Source: DATDSR01 sp036517855 (lineage in GTDB: Bacteria > Patescibacteriota > Minisyncoccia > Phycocordibacterales > DATDSR01). From it: a stretch of DNA of 21,964 nt. The position numbers were made by a program, and so were the translations under genes. Location: contig DATDSR010000001.1 in assembly GCA_036517855.1 (NCBI GenBank), positions 1-21,964 on the forward strand, in the 5' to 3' direction. Positions 6,475 to 13,592 of this stretch are shown piece by piece (within the stretch, counting starts at the first letter, position 1; every line of letters begins with the position of its first letter). The notes below the pieces were generated by a model that saw nothing but the letters and a program-made list of their open reading frames with translations, had not been told where the DNA came from and made no database searches.

Positions 6475-8253
6475 CTATCGTCCGACGTCTGCTTTAGTAA
6501 TTTCATCCGGCACGTCCAAGTCCGGAGCGATATTGCTTTCGGCGGTGTAGAGGAAATAACCAGTCCGGCCATTACCATCCGGGCAATACGTTACTGTGTC
6601 GCCGGGGTGGGTGACACTAACTCGATAAAGTGGGACATTTTTGCCATCAATCATAACGACCGAGCGTGGGTCTTCCCAAGCGAGACTGAACTCTGTATCT
6701 TGACCATGTGGCACGAGTCGTCGAGCCGCCCGCCACAGGCTGTCGCCTTTGCCAATCACCTCGCAGGGGTACTCGGCGGGGGTAATTGGTTCACGCACAA
6801 CTTCGGGTTTTGCCGGCTTGGATTGCAGAGTGCCGGAGGCAATAGGTGCTGGTTTAACAGGAGAGACACTTTTAGGCTCACGGCTGGCACTGTCTGTTAA
6901 GAACAGAGCTCCCAAAAATGCCGCGGCTCTGGCCAACCTCCCCCCCCAGCCTCGGCGTCTCTTAGGCGCTGGTTGTGGCTTGGGAGCTTGTCCCACGATT
7001 GGCGGAGGAGTTGATTTAACAGCCTTAGCCACGGCCGGCGCTTCTTCCGCTTGTTTCTTGGCCTCGGCCTCTTTGATAGCCTTAACGTCTTCATCGGTGA
7101 TGCCGCCCAGTTCCATTTTTTCGAGTGTCTCCAGCTCCTTTATCCTCTCTTCACGAGCTTTCGCAACAAACTCGTCTTTAGCCGCTTGTAGAATTCGCCG
7201 AATATTCTCGGTGCTTGTTGAAGATGAGGCTTTCATTGTTTCCTGCAGCTCAGCGATTCTGGCAATCTTTGCTTCATTTGTATCCTTGATTTCGTACAGA
7301 GCATCAAGATTTATAAGCACGCTGTTTTCGGTTGCGCTGTTTCTACGCTCCAATGCCCTGGCTATCGTGGCCCGAGTGTGGCCCGGTTCTATCTCGATCT
7401 CCTTTTGACCCTCGTCCTCACCCACCGGCGCGCTAGCCGCGGCCACCTCGGCTCTGCTAACCTCTAATTCCTTTTCTAATTCCCTGTCTACGTGCCGTTT
7501 TATATCTGCCATTGGCGTAGCGCCTCCACCGATTTTCGCCCCGACCTCTTTCCCTAACACGATAAACTTTGTCTTGTTCATCCCCTGATCACTAGCGTAA
7601 CTTTCCAGACGTCGGGTAACAATGTCAAAACGATTTTGGAGTGTTTGATTAAGCTCGATTCTTAAGTGTAAATCATGAATTTGACCATAATATAAGGCGC
7701 ACGCCGATAGAGTTAACGCGCCCGGGCCGGATTCGTCGGCAGTCAGGTCCTCCTCTATGGAATCCAAAAGTTTAGTGAATCTTGCAAGCAGTTCGTCCTG
7801 TGTTTCGGTTTCACCTGCTTTTTGGACTACAGCTTCTTGGTATTGCGCTGGGGGTGATGTGTACAATGTTCCTTCTGCGCTTTGTTCGGTAAGTTGCTCT
7901 CTGACATATTCCAACACTTTAGCTAGATCTATGCCGGCACCGATTTTTTCACTAGCTGCCTTGCTTAGTCCCGCAAATTTTTTTCTATCAACCCCACATT
8001 GTTCTGAATAAGTTGCAAGTTTAACAGCCGCGGCATGCAATCTGGTCTTTATTTCTCCCGTCCCCTTAGCCCCGGCCTTTACTATGCCTAACACTTGAGC
8101 GTAGGATAAGATTAACCCTTCTAGGGCCAGACCACTTGTGGCGGGGTCAGTCTCATGGGCCTTCAATTTGCTTTCAATGACAAATAGCAAATCATCAAGC
8201 TCTTCTTCTCTTGTGGCGCCTCTTTCCGCTGTCGCTTTACCTTTTGTTTCCAT
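6475..8253 (-). CDS. Large single-span protein: duplicated helical domain plus LysM-like C-terminus
   Basis: Protein of 592 residues, no family recognised as a whole. Residues about 17-122 and 152-262 are a divergent tandem duplication; compare YSEQCGVDRKKFAGLSKAA with YASDQGMNKTKFIVLGKEV, each followed by KIGxG and a helix. A long charged helical region (about 295-410) follows, then a Pro/Lys linker (414-434) with RRRGWGGR, a hydrophobic span (about 440-453) and a second Pro-rich linker. The C-terminal domain (about 497-560), with GKGDSLWRAARRL and PGDTVTYC, looks like a divergent LysM module. This suggests a cytoplasmic N-terminal body and a wall-facing C-terminus. The start at 8253 is preferred over an upstream ATG at 8289, because TATAAT lies 7 nt before it. 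A run of eight G in the coding strand (6947-6940) sits in the linker. Confidence 0.82.
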   Translation of the reverse strand: METKGKATAERGATREEELDDLLFVIESKLKAHETDPATSGLALEGLILSYAQVLGIVKAGAKGTGEIKTRLHAAAVKLATYSEQCGVDRKKFAGLSKAASEKIGAGIDLAKVLEYVREQLTEQSAEGTLYTSPPAQYQEAVVQKAGETETQDELLARFTKLLDSIEEDLTADESGPGALTLSACALYYGQIHDLHLRIELNQTLQNRFDIVTRRLESYASDQGMNKTKFIVLGKEVGAKIGGGATPMADIKRHVDRELEKELEVSRAEVAAASAPVGEDEGQKEIEIEPGHTRATIARALERRNSATENSVLINLDALYEIKDTNEAKIARIAELQETMKASSSTSTENIRRILQAAKDEFVAKAREERIKELETLEKMELGGITDEDVKAIKEAEAKKQAEEAPAVAKAVKSTPPPIVGQAPKPQPAPKRRRGWGGRLARAAAFLGALFLTDSASREPKSVSPVKPAPIASGTLQSKPAKPEVVREPITPAEYPCEVIGKGDSLWRAARRLVPHGQDTEFSLAWEDPRSVVMIDGKNVPLYRVSVTHPGDTVTYCPDGNGRTGYFLYTAESNIAPDLDVPDEITKADVGR

Positions 8254-8260
8254 ATTGGTT

Positions 8261-8266
8261 ATTATA
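8261..8266 (-). promoter_or_regulatory. -10 element of the 8253 gene, leaderless
   Basis: A perfect TATAAT (8266-8261 on the minus strand) ends 7 nt before the ATG at 8253. Transcription would begin on or next to the start codon. No convincing -35 is visible, and there is no Shine-Dalgarno sequence. Confidence 0.6.
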
Positions 8267-8315
8267 GGCTTGGGGGTATTGTATAACATCGTCTACCCTT
8301 TCACCATAGGTTTTA

Positions 8316-8386
8316 TGCGGGATACCGGAATCGAACCGGTGACACCAGTTTGGAAAACTGGAGTTATACCATTTAACTAATCCCGC
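8316..8386 (-). tRNA. tRNA-Gly(TCC)
   Basis: Acceptor GCGGGAT/ATCCCGC. The anticodon stem CCAGT/ACTGG has loop TTTCCAA, so anticodon TCC. The T-arm is CCGGTTCGATTCCGG, the discriminator A8316, and no CCA is encoded. It is 10 nt downstream of tRNA-Pro(TGG) on the same strand. Confidence 0.96.
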
Positions 8387-8396
8387 TCCTTATCAT

Positions 8397-8467
8397 TCGG
8401 GGCGCCGAGAATCGAACTCGGTCCGTCTGCTCCCAAAGCAGATATACTACCGGTATACTACGCCCCG
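8397..8467 (-). tRNA. tRNA-Pro(TGG)
   Basis: Acceptor CGGGGCG/CGCCCCG. The anticodon stem TCTGC/GCAGA has loop TTTGGGA, so anticodon TGG. The T-arm is CCGAGTTCGATTCTCGG. The discriminator is A8397 and no CCA is encoded. Confidence 0.95.
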
Positions 8468-8490
8468 CCTTCGCCAAGGCTACGGCGGGC
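8465..8490. repeat. REP-like GC-rich palindrome beside tRNA-Pro(TGG)
   Basis: CCGCC and GGCGG flank an inner GCCTT-CGCC-AAGGC hairpin (about 8467-8480). The element begins within the tRNA 5' end. From memory, very similar GTAGCCTTGGCGAAGGCGG units recur in many Parcubacteria genomes; that is recall, not a search. Confidence 0.5.
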
Positions 8491-8550
8491 AGGCCCGTAA
8501 CCTTAACTTGTGGCTATCCTAACATAAAAATTGTAGAATGGCTCTGTTTG

Positions 8551-8621
8551 CGGGCCATCGGATAGTGGTAGTCTATGCGCATGGGGTGCGTATGGCTGCA
8601 GTTCGATTCTGCCTGGCCCGA
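8551..8621 (+). tRNA. tRNA-Pro(GGG)
   Basis: Acceptor CGGGCCA/TGGCCCG and D-stem GGAT/GTCT. The anticodon stem TGCGC/GCGTA has one G-T pair and loop ATGGGGT, so anticodon GGG. The T-stem TGCAG/CTGCC has one mismatch at its outer pair. Discriminator is A8621, with no encoded CCA. A -10-like TAGAAT at 8534-8539 lies upstream. With tRNA-Pro(TGG) it covers the CCN family redundantly. Confidence 0.88.
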
Positions 8622-8653
8622 TAAATCAAGGCGTGTGGTAGACTTTATGTATT

Positions 8654-9226
8654 ATGAAAAAGCCAACAGGAAAATCTTTGGCCCTTGTTTCTTTGGACAG
8701 CGTTAACCGATCTATCCGCATTGTGCGTGGTCAGCAGGTTATCCTAGATTCGGATATTGCTGCACTCTATGGCGTGCCGACACGAGCCTTGAATCAGGCC
8801 GTCGTACGCAACCGCGAACGCTTCCCCACGGACTTTATGTTCCGACTGGGGAAAGAAGAGTTTCGAAATTGGAGGTCACAAATTGTGATATCCAATCCGA
8901 GAGCTAAGATGTCGGTTCGGCAGGCACCCTACGCCTTCACCGAGCAAGGGGTGGCCATGCTCTCCAGCGTGCTCCGGAGTAAGCGGGCCGTTCAGGTAAA
9001 CATTGCGATAATGCGTAGCTTTGTAAGGATGCGTAAGGTGCTTGCTTCACAAGGCTTGCTGGACCAAGTCGAGGAGTTGAAAAGCAGATACGGCAGGAAC
9101 TTTAAGAACGTATTCGAAGCAGTGGAAGAATTTCGCTCCCTCTTCGAAGCAATTTATATGCTTATGTTACCCAAAGAAGGGCCTCGCTCACCAATCGGTT
9201 TTATTCAGGATGATGCGAAAAAGTAG
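8654..9226 (+). CDS. ORF6N domain protein
   Basis: A 190-residue protein with an ORF6N domain at residues about 16-105 (IRIVRGQQVILDSDIAALYGV, ALNQAVVRNRERFPTDFMFRL, FTEQGVAMLSSVL). A helical tail follows (RSKRAVQVNIAIMRSFVRMR, then a coiled-coil-like EELKSRYGRNFKNVFEAVEEF). ORF6N is a DNA-binding domain first known from phage antirepressors, but it is also common in plain bacterial chromosomes, including Patescibacteria. Here it has no phage genes around it. It begins 32 nt after tRNA-Pro(GGG) and ends 4 nt before the PHP gene. No clear Shine-Dalgarno sequence is present. Confidence 0.9.
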   Translation: MKKPTGKSLALVSLDSVNRSIRIVRGQQVILDSDIAALYGVPTRALNQAVVRNRERFPTDFMFRLGKEEFRNWRSQIVISNPRAKMSVRQAPYAFTEQGVAMLSSVLRSKRAVQVNIAIMRSFVRMRKVLASQGLLDQVEELKSRYGRNFKNVFEAVEEFRSLFEAIYMLMLPKEGPRSPIGFIQDDAKK

Positions 9227-9230
9227 GCGC

Positions 9231-10235
9231 ATGATTCAAAATTCGCAAAATTTGCATACCCATACTTGGCTCTCGGATGGCAAGATGACACACCGGGAGA
9301 CGCTTGATGTGGCTCTCGCCAATGGGTGCAGTGTGGTGGCTTTCACCGATCACGATGTTTTGCCGAATGACGAAACACTTGCTGAACTTGAGAGTTTGCG
9401 CGCTCACGCCTGCAAGTGGGTGATGGGGATTGAGATATCAACCACCGACCCGCATATGATTGGTTTGTTCGTGGATCCGCGCAACGGTGCGCTCATTGAA
9501 CACACGCGAGTGATGAAAGACACGCGAATTAAAAAAACGGAAAATGTGGCAAGCAATTTGGCCAAGCTCGGTTTCGAAATAACAGCCAAGGAAATAATTG
9601 ATTTGGCGGGTGAAGGTTCCGTGGGCAAGCCTCACGTGGTAGAAGTGCTTATGAGCAAGTCAAAGAATGTGGCACTGTTGCGAACGTTTATAAAAAAAAT
9701 GGAAGAGGCAGCCAAAACGGATACCGATTTAGCTCGTGATTACACAGAAGCATTGGAAGGAAGTCAGCGAGCTGGCCTTGGGCGTTTCGTGTATCCAATC
9801 TTTTTACGTAAGAACTCTTTTGCGGCGGGCGTTTACGAGGACTACGATGCTTCGCCATCGATTGAACAAGCGGCAACTTTGATTCGCAATGCTGGTGGTG
9901 TGGCCGTTATCGCTCACTGGCATACGAGCAAAAAGACTTTGCCTCTCGAAAAGCTCGAGCAACTTTTGCGCGACAAAGTAATTGATGGAGTCGAAACCGT
10001 GTGGGGTTTGAGCGCCTATGGCACAAGCGGCGAAGATGAAATGCGTGCTGATAGACGTGCCGTTACCGAAATTGTTGAGAGAACTGGTGCCCTTGGCACA
10101 CCCTCACTTGATGCGCACAAGAGAGAGGACTACGAACTCTTCGGCCGTCAAACCTTCTTCGCCAAGGAAACTGTGGGTATGGTAGAGAAGCTTATAGCAA
10201 CCTCCGGCGTCTCCACCAAGTTCTCAAGTCTATGA
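9231..10235 (+). CDS. PHP domain phosphoesterase
   Basis: Protein of 334 residues of the PHP (polymerase and histidinol phosphatase) superfamily, metal-dependent phosphoesterases. Visible metal motifs are HTH (residues 9-11) with LSDG, FTDHD near 43-47, the H of GVAVIAHW, and SLDAH near the end. The large insert between the second and third motifs is as expected for YciV/TrpH-like members that act on 3',5'-nucleotides, but I cannot settle the substrate. The ATG at 9231 is chosen over 9210 because 9210 adds only basic residues and overlaps the ORF6N gene. The last 4 nt overlap the alr start, implying coupled translation. Confidence 0.88.
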   Translation: MIQNSQNLHTHTWLSDGKMTHRETLDVALANGCSVVAFTDHDVLPNDETLAELESLRAHACKWVMGIEISTTDPHMIGLFVDPRNGALIEHTRVMKDTRIKKTENVASNLAKLGFEITAKEIIDLAGEGSVGKPHVVEVLMSKSKNVALLRTFIKKMEEAAKTDTDLARDYTEALEGSQRAGLGRFVYPIFLRKNSFAAGVYEDYDASPSIEQAATLIRNAGGVAVIAHWHTSKKTLPLEKLEQLLRDKVIDGVETVWGLSAYGTSGEDEMRADRRAVTEIVERTGALGTPSLDAHKREDYELFGRQTFFAKETVGMVEKLIATSGVSTKFSSL

Positions 10236-11398
10236 AAGCGCGGTCGTGGGTAGAGATTGATACGAAAGCCCTCAAGCATAACCTAGGTGCATTTCGTAAG
10301 GTGGTTCGAACGAGCAAGATTATGGCCGTGGTTAAGAGCAATGCTTATGGCCACGGGATGGTGGAGTGCGCAAGGATACTTACACAGGCGGGCGCGAGTT
10401 GGTTTGGGGTTGATGACATAAACGAAGCTTTAGATCTTAGACGAGCAGGTCTTAAGTTGCCCATACTCGTATTAGGCTACACGCTCTCTAGCAGATTCCC
10501 AGAGGCAGTGAAACATAAGATATCCCTTACCGTTTCAAGTATTGAATCATTGAGACATTGTTTGCAATCCGCCAGCTGGCGGAGCAAATTAAAAATCCAC
10601 CTCAAGCTTGAGACTGGCTTGAATCGTCAAGGAATCACAGAAAATGAACTTGCCTCTATGCTAGTGTTTTGCAAAAGACTGCAATACCGAAAGATTAAAA
10701 TCGAAGGAGTCTATTCACACTTTGCCGCGGCGGAATTGGCAGATCAGAAAAAATACAAAGACTATTGCAACAAGCAGATGGATAATTTTGAGCGTATGGC
10801 TAAACTGTGCGAAACCGAGCTTGGCACAGTTTTGATAAAACACATGGCCGATACAGCGGCGGCCGTTTGGCTACCCCGTTCGCGCTATGACTTAGTGCGC
10901 GTGGGCATTGGGCTTTATGGCCTTGATCCAACATCCGAAGTTTCTCGTCCCCTCTCCCGAGGTCGGACCTTGGGATCCCTTAAGGTCCGACCTCTGATCC
11001 CGGCCCTCTCTTGGTATTCAATCGTCACCCAAGTAAAGGAGGTGAAGAAAGGCGAACCGGTTGGATACAACCTCACCGAGCGAGTTAAGCAAGACTCGCA
11101 AATTGCGATAGTGCCAGTGGGCTACTGGCACGGTTACCCTAGAGCCCTGTCGGGCTCGGGCGATCGCCATCTTGGCGGTGTAGCCCTGGTCAAAAATAAA
11201 AAGTGCAAAGTGATAGGTCGCGTGTGTATGGACATGATGATGATTGATGTAACCAATGTTCCCGGTCTTAAGCCCGGTGACGTTGTCACATTAATCGGTC
11301 CTAAACTTTCAGCCGAAGAAGTGGCCACGAAAGCCGGCACGATAAATTACGAACTCGTCACTCGCATCAACCCGTTCCTACCCCGTTACTTTGTGTGA
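10232..11398 (+). CDS. alr: Alanine racemase
   Basis: PLP enzyme that converts L- to D-alanine for peptidoglycan. The PLP lysine is Lys35 in MAVVKSNAYGHG, and the second catalytic base is Tyr279 in EPVGYNLT, where the family usually has a Ser/Gly-Tyr-Gly turn. LVRVGIGLYGLDP, VPVGYWHGYPRAL and VGRVCMDM-like IGRVCMDMMMIDV are family signatures. At 388 residues it is a little long. Palindromes code for SASWRS (residues about 113-118) and SRGRTLGSLKVRP (about 242-254), the latter an evident extra loop just after the GLYG strand. It overlaps the PHP gene by ATGA and ends 3 nt before the convergent receiver-gene stop. No Shine-Dalgarno sequence of its own is needed if coupled. Confidence 0.95.
   Translation: MKARSWVEIDTKALKHNLGAFRKVVRTSKIMAVVKSNAYGHGMVECARILTQAGASWFGVDDINEALDLRRAGLKLPILVLGYTLSSRFPEAVKHKISLTVSSIESLRHCLQSASWRSKLKIHLKLETGLNRQGITENELASMLVFCKRLQYRKIKIEGVYSHFAAAELADQKKYKDYCNKQMDNFERMAKLCETELGTVLIKHMADTAAAVWLPRSRYDLVRVGIGLYGLDPTSEVSRPLSRGRTLGSLKVRPLIPALSWYSIVTQVKEVKKGEPVGYNLTERVKQDSQIAIVPVGYWHGYPRALSGSGDRHLGGVALVKNKKCKVIGRVCMDMMMIDVTNVPGLKPGDVVTLIGPKLSAEEVATKAGTINYELVTRINPFLPRYFV
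10568..10583. repeat. 16-bp perfect palindrome in alr
   Basis: TCCGCCAGCTGGCGGA at 10568-10583 is fully self-complementary and codes for residues about 113-118 of Alr. I recall the same palindrome as a recurrent element in Parcubacteria genomes; unverified here. Confidence 0.7.
10960..10993. repeat. In-frame palindromic insertion in alr
   Basis: Perfect 12-bp arms, AGGTCGGACCTT at 10960-10971 and AAGGTCCGACCT at 10982-10993, around a 10-nt centre containing GGGATCCC. It codes for an extra loop (GRTLGSLKVRP) after GLYGLDP in alanine racemase and keeps the frame. Confidence 0.75.
11111..11157. repeat. Two hairpins in the alr VGYWHGYPRAL region
   Basis: GTGCCAGT (11111-11118) pairs with ACTGGCAC (11124-11131) inside the conserved VPVGYWHGY codons, and GAGCCC (11142-11147) with GGGCTC (11152-11157) just after. 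The second lies in a variable loop and could be an insertion. The first lies in conserved sequence and may be chance. Confidence 0.4.
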
Positions 11399-11401
11399 AG
11401 A

Positions 11402-12250
11402 CTAGCCTACTATCTCTCGGATTTTCTTGATGATCTCCGCGAAGGAGAAATGGGCTTTGACTAAGTAATCAGTGGCGCCGAGCTTCTTGGCTTTATCGAT
11501 GTCTTCCTCTTGACCCAGGTTGGATAGAATAAGTACTGGGATGTCTTTAAGCCGCTCTTGTTTCTTGATTGACTCTAGGATTTCGTAGCCACTCATGCCG
11601 GGTAGGATGAGGTCGAGTACGATGATATCTGGACGTGGTCCGGTCTCGAGTAGGCCAAGTGCTTCCTTGCCTGTGGTTGCGCTCTTTACCACAAAACCTT
11701 CGGCTTCTAGTTTTTGCCCTGCGATTTCGCGAAGGAAGCGGTCATCCTCAACTATCAGTATGCTCTTGCGAGCGCCAGGTGTTGCCGCACTCGAATTTGA
11801 AGTTTGGTTTACTGGTGTCGGCGTTGTGGCTACCGGCGGGGGGTTAGTTGTTGTGGGTGCTGTAGATACGGACACGTTACCTGCGCGCAAAACCTCGGCA
11901 ACCTTCTCGAGTACGTCACTTGAGTCAAAGATGGCTTTAATAAGGAAGTCGCGCACTCCAAGAGCTCGAGCCTTTTTGATCTGTTCGGCATCGTCTGAAT
12001 TAGAGAGGGCAACAACGGGGATTAGTTTAAGTGTCGCGTCCTTGTTCATCTCCTCAAGCACTTCAAGTCCGTTCTTAATTGGTATCAAAATGTCGAGCAA
12101 GACAAGGGCTGGTCTCTCGCTTTTGATAATCTCAAGAGCTTTGGCACCATCTTCGGCCCCAAGGGCAGTGTACCCCGCGCCAGTGAGTTTACTCATCAAA
12201 ATCTCTCTCAAAATGACGTCGTCCTCGGCAATCAAGATTTTTTGTCCCAT
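11402..12250 (-). CDS. Double-receiver response regulator without output domain
   Basis: Protein of 282 residues with two CheY-like receiver domains. REC1 (about 3-118) has acidic Asp10-Asp11, the phospho-acceptor Asp53 in LVLLDILIP, Ser84 and Lys106. REC2 (about 163-282) has EDD, DIIVLDLILPGMSG, LILSN and YLVKA, so both look able to be phosphorylated. A Pro/Thr/Ser-rich linker (about 124-160) joins them. No DNA-binding or enzyme domain follows, so it probably acts by protein contact or as a phosphate relay. It lies 27 nt downstream of the histidine kinase gene, a likely partner, but also has its own promoter (12257-12285) inside the gap and the kinase 3' end. It converges with alr. Confidence 0.92.
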   Translation of the reverse strand: MGQKILIAEDDVILREILMSKLTGAGYTALGAEDGAKALEIIKSERPALVLLDILIPIKNGLEVLEEMNKDATLKLIPVVALSNSDDAEQIKKARALGVRDFLIKAIFDSSDVLEKVAEVLRAGNVSVSTAPTTTNPPPVATTPTPVNQTSNSSAATPGARKSILIVEDDRFLREIAGQKLEAEGFVVKSATTGKEALGLLETGPRPDIIVLDLILPGMSGYEILESIKKQERLKDIPVLILSNLGQEEDIDKAKKLGATDYLVKAHFSFAEIIKKIREIVG

Positions 12251-12256
12251 GTTACT

Positions 12257-12285
12257 ATTGTAAAGGTATTGTAAGTATTATACAA
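12257..12285 (-). promoter_or_regulatory. Promoter of the double-receiver gene, leaderless
   Basis: Minus strand: TTGTAT (12285-12280), 17-bp spacer, TACAAT (12262-12257), then 6 nt to the ATG at 12250. The -35 overlaps the end of the kinase coding region. This is one of the best-formed leaderless promoters in the window. Confidence 0.65.
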
Positions 12286-13486
12286 ATGCCGGCTGTGATT
12301 TGCCATCATTATCTCTTGGAGCGTCAGATAAATTGATGGTGAATGTAGCCCCATCCCCTTCTTTAGAGACACAGGTAATGGAGCCGCCGTGGGCCTCTAT
12401 TATGTGTTTAGCGATGTATAATCCTAAGCCGGTGCCGGTAGTACGTACGCGCTTGGCGTTTTCAGCCCGATAGAATTTGACAAATAACTTAGCTTGATCA
12501 CCTTGTGGTACGCCGATGCCGTGGTCGGTTATGGTGATAGTTACCCCGGTATCTCTTGCTTGGGTGGTTATAGCTACACTTGATCCAGACGGTGAGTAAT
12601 CAATGGCATTGTCGATAATATTGGATAGGGCTATGCCTATGCGCTCTTTGTCGAGAGTAATCATTTTGCCCGGGGTCTTTGTGTTTTGTTCGATACGAAT
12701 CTGTCGCGTGCTCGCCTTCTCTTGATGATCGGCGATAATTTGTACAATCAGCGCGCCAATATCTACTGGCTCAAACTTGTAACTAAACTTGGCTTGCTCA
12801 ACTTTTGAGACATCAAGGATATTGGAGACTAAATCAATCATCTGCTCGTTTGTGGCAAGGCCTTTCTTAATCATCTCGCTTTGTTTGGGCGTGACCGCTC
12901 CAGCATCACCGTCCTGCAAACTCTTTAATATCCACTTGGTACCAGTGAGCGGGGTGAGGAGTTGGTGGGAGACGATTGAGACGAGGTCGTTCTTGTGCGT
13001 TTCAAGCACCGTCTCGATGGTGACATCACGGACAATCTTGATGTAGCCTAGGAGTGTCTTAGATGAGGGGTCTGTTTTGGGTATGGTGTAGATGCGCAGT
13101 TTAGTGATGTCCCCCTCGACTGCGCTCGGGGCAGGCAAGAAGACGTCGTAACTGTAGGACTTCGTGCCTTGGGTAACCGCCTCCTTGGGTGGGTTAAGAA
13201 CTTGCACAAGAATCTTTTCGGTCGGTGTTTGAGTGGCCTTGTCGCTGAAACTTCGGTTAACAACACTCGCCGCTTCGATGCCGAGGATTCTTTCGGCGGG
13301 ATGGTTCATCCGCACTATTACCATATCGCGGTCGCACTCTATCAATCCATCATCCAAACTCTCAAGGATGACCGATGTTTCGTCAAACTCATGGGCAAGT
13401 TGCTTCACATGTCTGTGCAAGCGCTGGTTACGTATACCAACGGCGATGATGCCCAGTATCAAAAGCAGAGTGATGAGTGTGTACAC
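12278..13486 (-). CDS. PAS sensor histidine kinase
   Basis: Protein of 402 residues. One N-terminal membrane helix (about 3-19) has almost no outside domain, then a PAS domain follows (about 33-155; LESLDDGLIECDRDMVIVRMNHPAERILGIEA). The HisKA H-box is SHQLLTPL with His174. The HATPase_c domain has the N-box NIIDNAIDYS (289-298), the G1 box DHGIGVP (321-327) and the G2 box GTGLGLYIAKHIIEAHGG (351-368). The signal is likely intracellular or membrane-linked. The start is GTG at 13486, with TATACT 6 nt upstream (leaderless). PAPSAVEG (118-125) in the PAS domain is coded by an imperfect palindrome. The double-receiver gene is directly downstream. Confidence 0.93.
   Translation of the reverse strand: MYTLITLLLILGIIAVGIRNQRLHRHVKQLAHEFDETSVILESLDDGLIECDRDMVIVRMNHPAERILGIEAASVVNRSFSDKATQTPTEKILVQVLNPPKEAVTQGTKSYSYDVFLPAPSAVEGDITKLRIYTIPKTDPSSKTLLGYIKIVRDVTIETVLETHKNDLVSIVSHQLLTPLTGTKWILKSLQDGDAGAVTPKQSEMIKKGLATNEQMIDLVSNILDVSKVEQAKFSYKFEPVDIGALIVQIIADHQEKASTRQIRIEQNTKTPGKMITLDKERIGIALSNIIDNAIDYSPSGSSVAITTQARDTGVTITITDHGIGVPQGDQAKLFVKFYRAENAKRVRTTGTGLGLYIAKHIIEAHGGSITCVSKEGDGATFTINLSDAPRDNDGKSQPAFV
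13112..13131. repeat. Imperfect palindrome in the kinase PAS region
   Basis: The stem CCC(T)CGA/TCGGGG spans 13112-13131 and codes for PAPSAVEG in the kinase. Similar TCGACTGCGCTC units are, from memory, frequent REP-like elements in Patescibacteria and Bacteroidota. Confidence 0.5.
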
Positions 13487-13492
13487 AGCTTA

Positions 13493-13520
13493 AGTATAAG
13501 TCCCAAACCTCAAAGTTCAA
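13493..13520 (-). promoter_or_regulatory. Promoter of the histidine kinase gene, leaderless
   Basis: Minus strand: TTGAAC (13520-13515), 16-bp spacer, TATACT (13498-13493), 6 nt, then GTG at 13486. The -35 lies in the 20-bp repeat at 13511-13530, just after the HU terminator. Confidence 0.6.
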
Positions 13521-13530
13521 AGCTCAAATA
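13511..13530 (-). repeat. 20-bp post-terminator repeat, copy 1
   Basis: Reads TATTTGAGCTTTGAACTTTG on the minus strand, directly after the HU terminator. An identical copy follows the terminator at 18363-18407 on the plus strand (18410-18429). Confidence 0.8.
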
Positions 13531-13571
13531 AACAGAGGCCAGTCCTCCTCGTGGGAGGTCTGGCCTCTGTT
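13531..13571 (-). terminator. Terminator of the HU gene
   Basis: A 12-bp stem, AACAGAGGCCAG (13531-13542) with CTGGCCTCTGTT (13560-13571), is continued by an inner CCTCC/GGAGG. On the minus strand it is followed by TTATTTG. It is 21 nt past the HU stop. Confidence 0.75.
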
Positions 13572-13592
13572 CGTCGTAGTTCGTAGAGAAAA

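Noticed and set aside
6749..7408. 219-codon frame opposite the LysM-like gene
   Set aside because: Antisense of the coding strand, Ala/Ser-rich low complexity, no ribosome site. The minus-strand frame has a repeated domain and a promoter.
8254..8289. Upstream start at 8289 for the LysM-like protein
   Set aside because: TATAAT lies between the two ATGs, so the mRNA should not include the upstream one.
8316..9226. Integrated phage or element at the tRNA cluster, suggested by ORF6N
   Set aside because: No integrase, no att-like direct repeat of a tRNA end and no other phage genes; ORF6N proteins are common in ordinary chromosomes.
11111..11131. 8-bp inverted repeat in alr as a further mobile palindrome
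   Set aside because: It lies in codons for the conserved VPVGYWHGY motif, so it cannot be an insertion; probably chance codon use.
11595..12263. 222-codon frame opposite the double-receiver gene
   Set aside because: Antisense of two complete receiver domains; composition is typical of a shadow frame.
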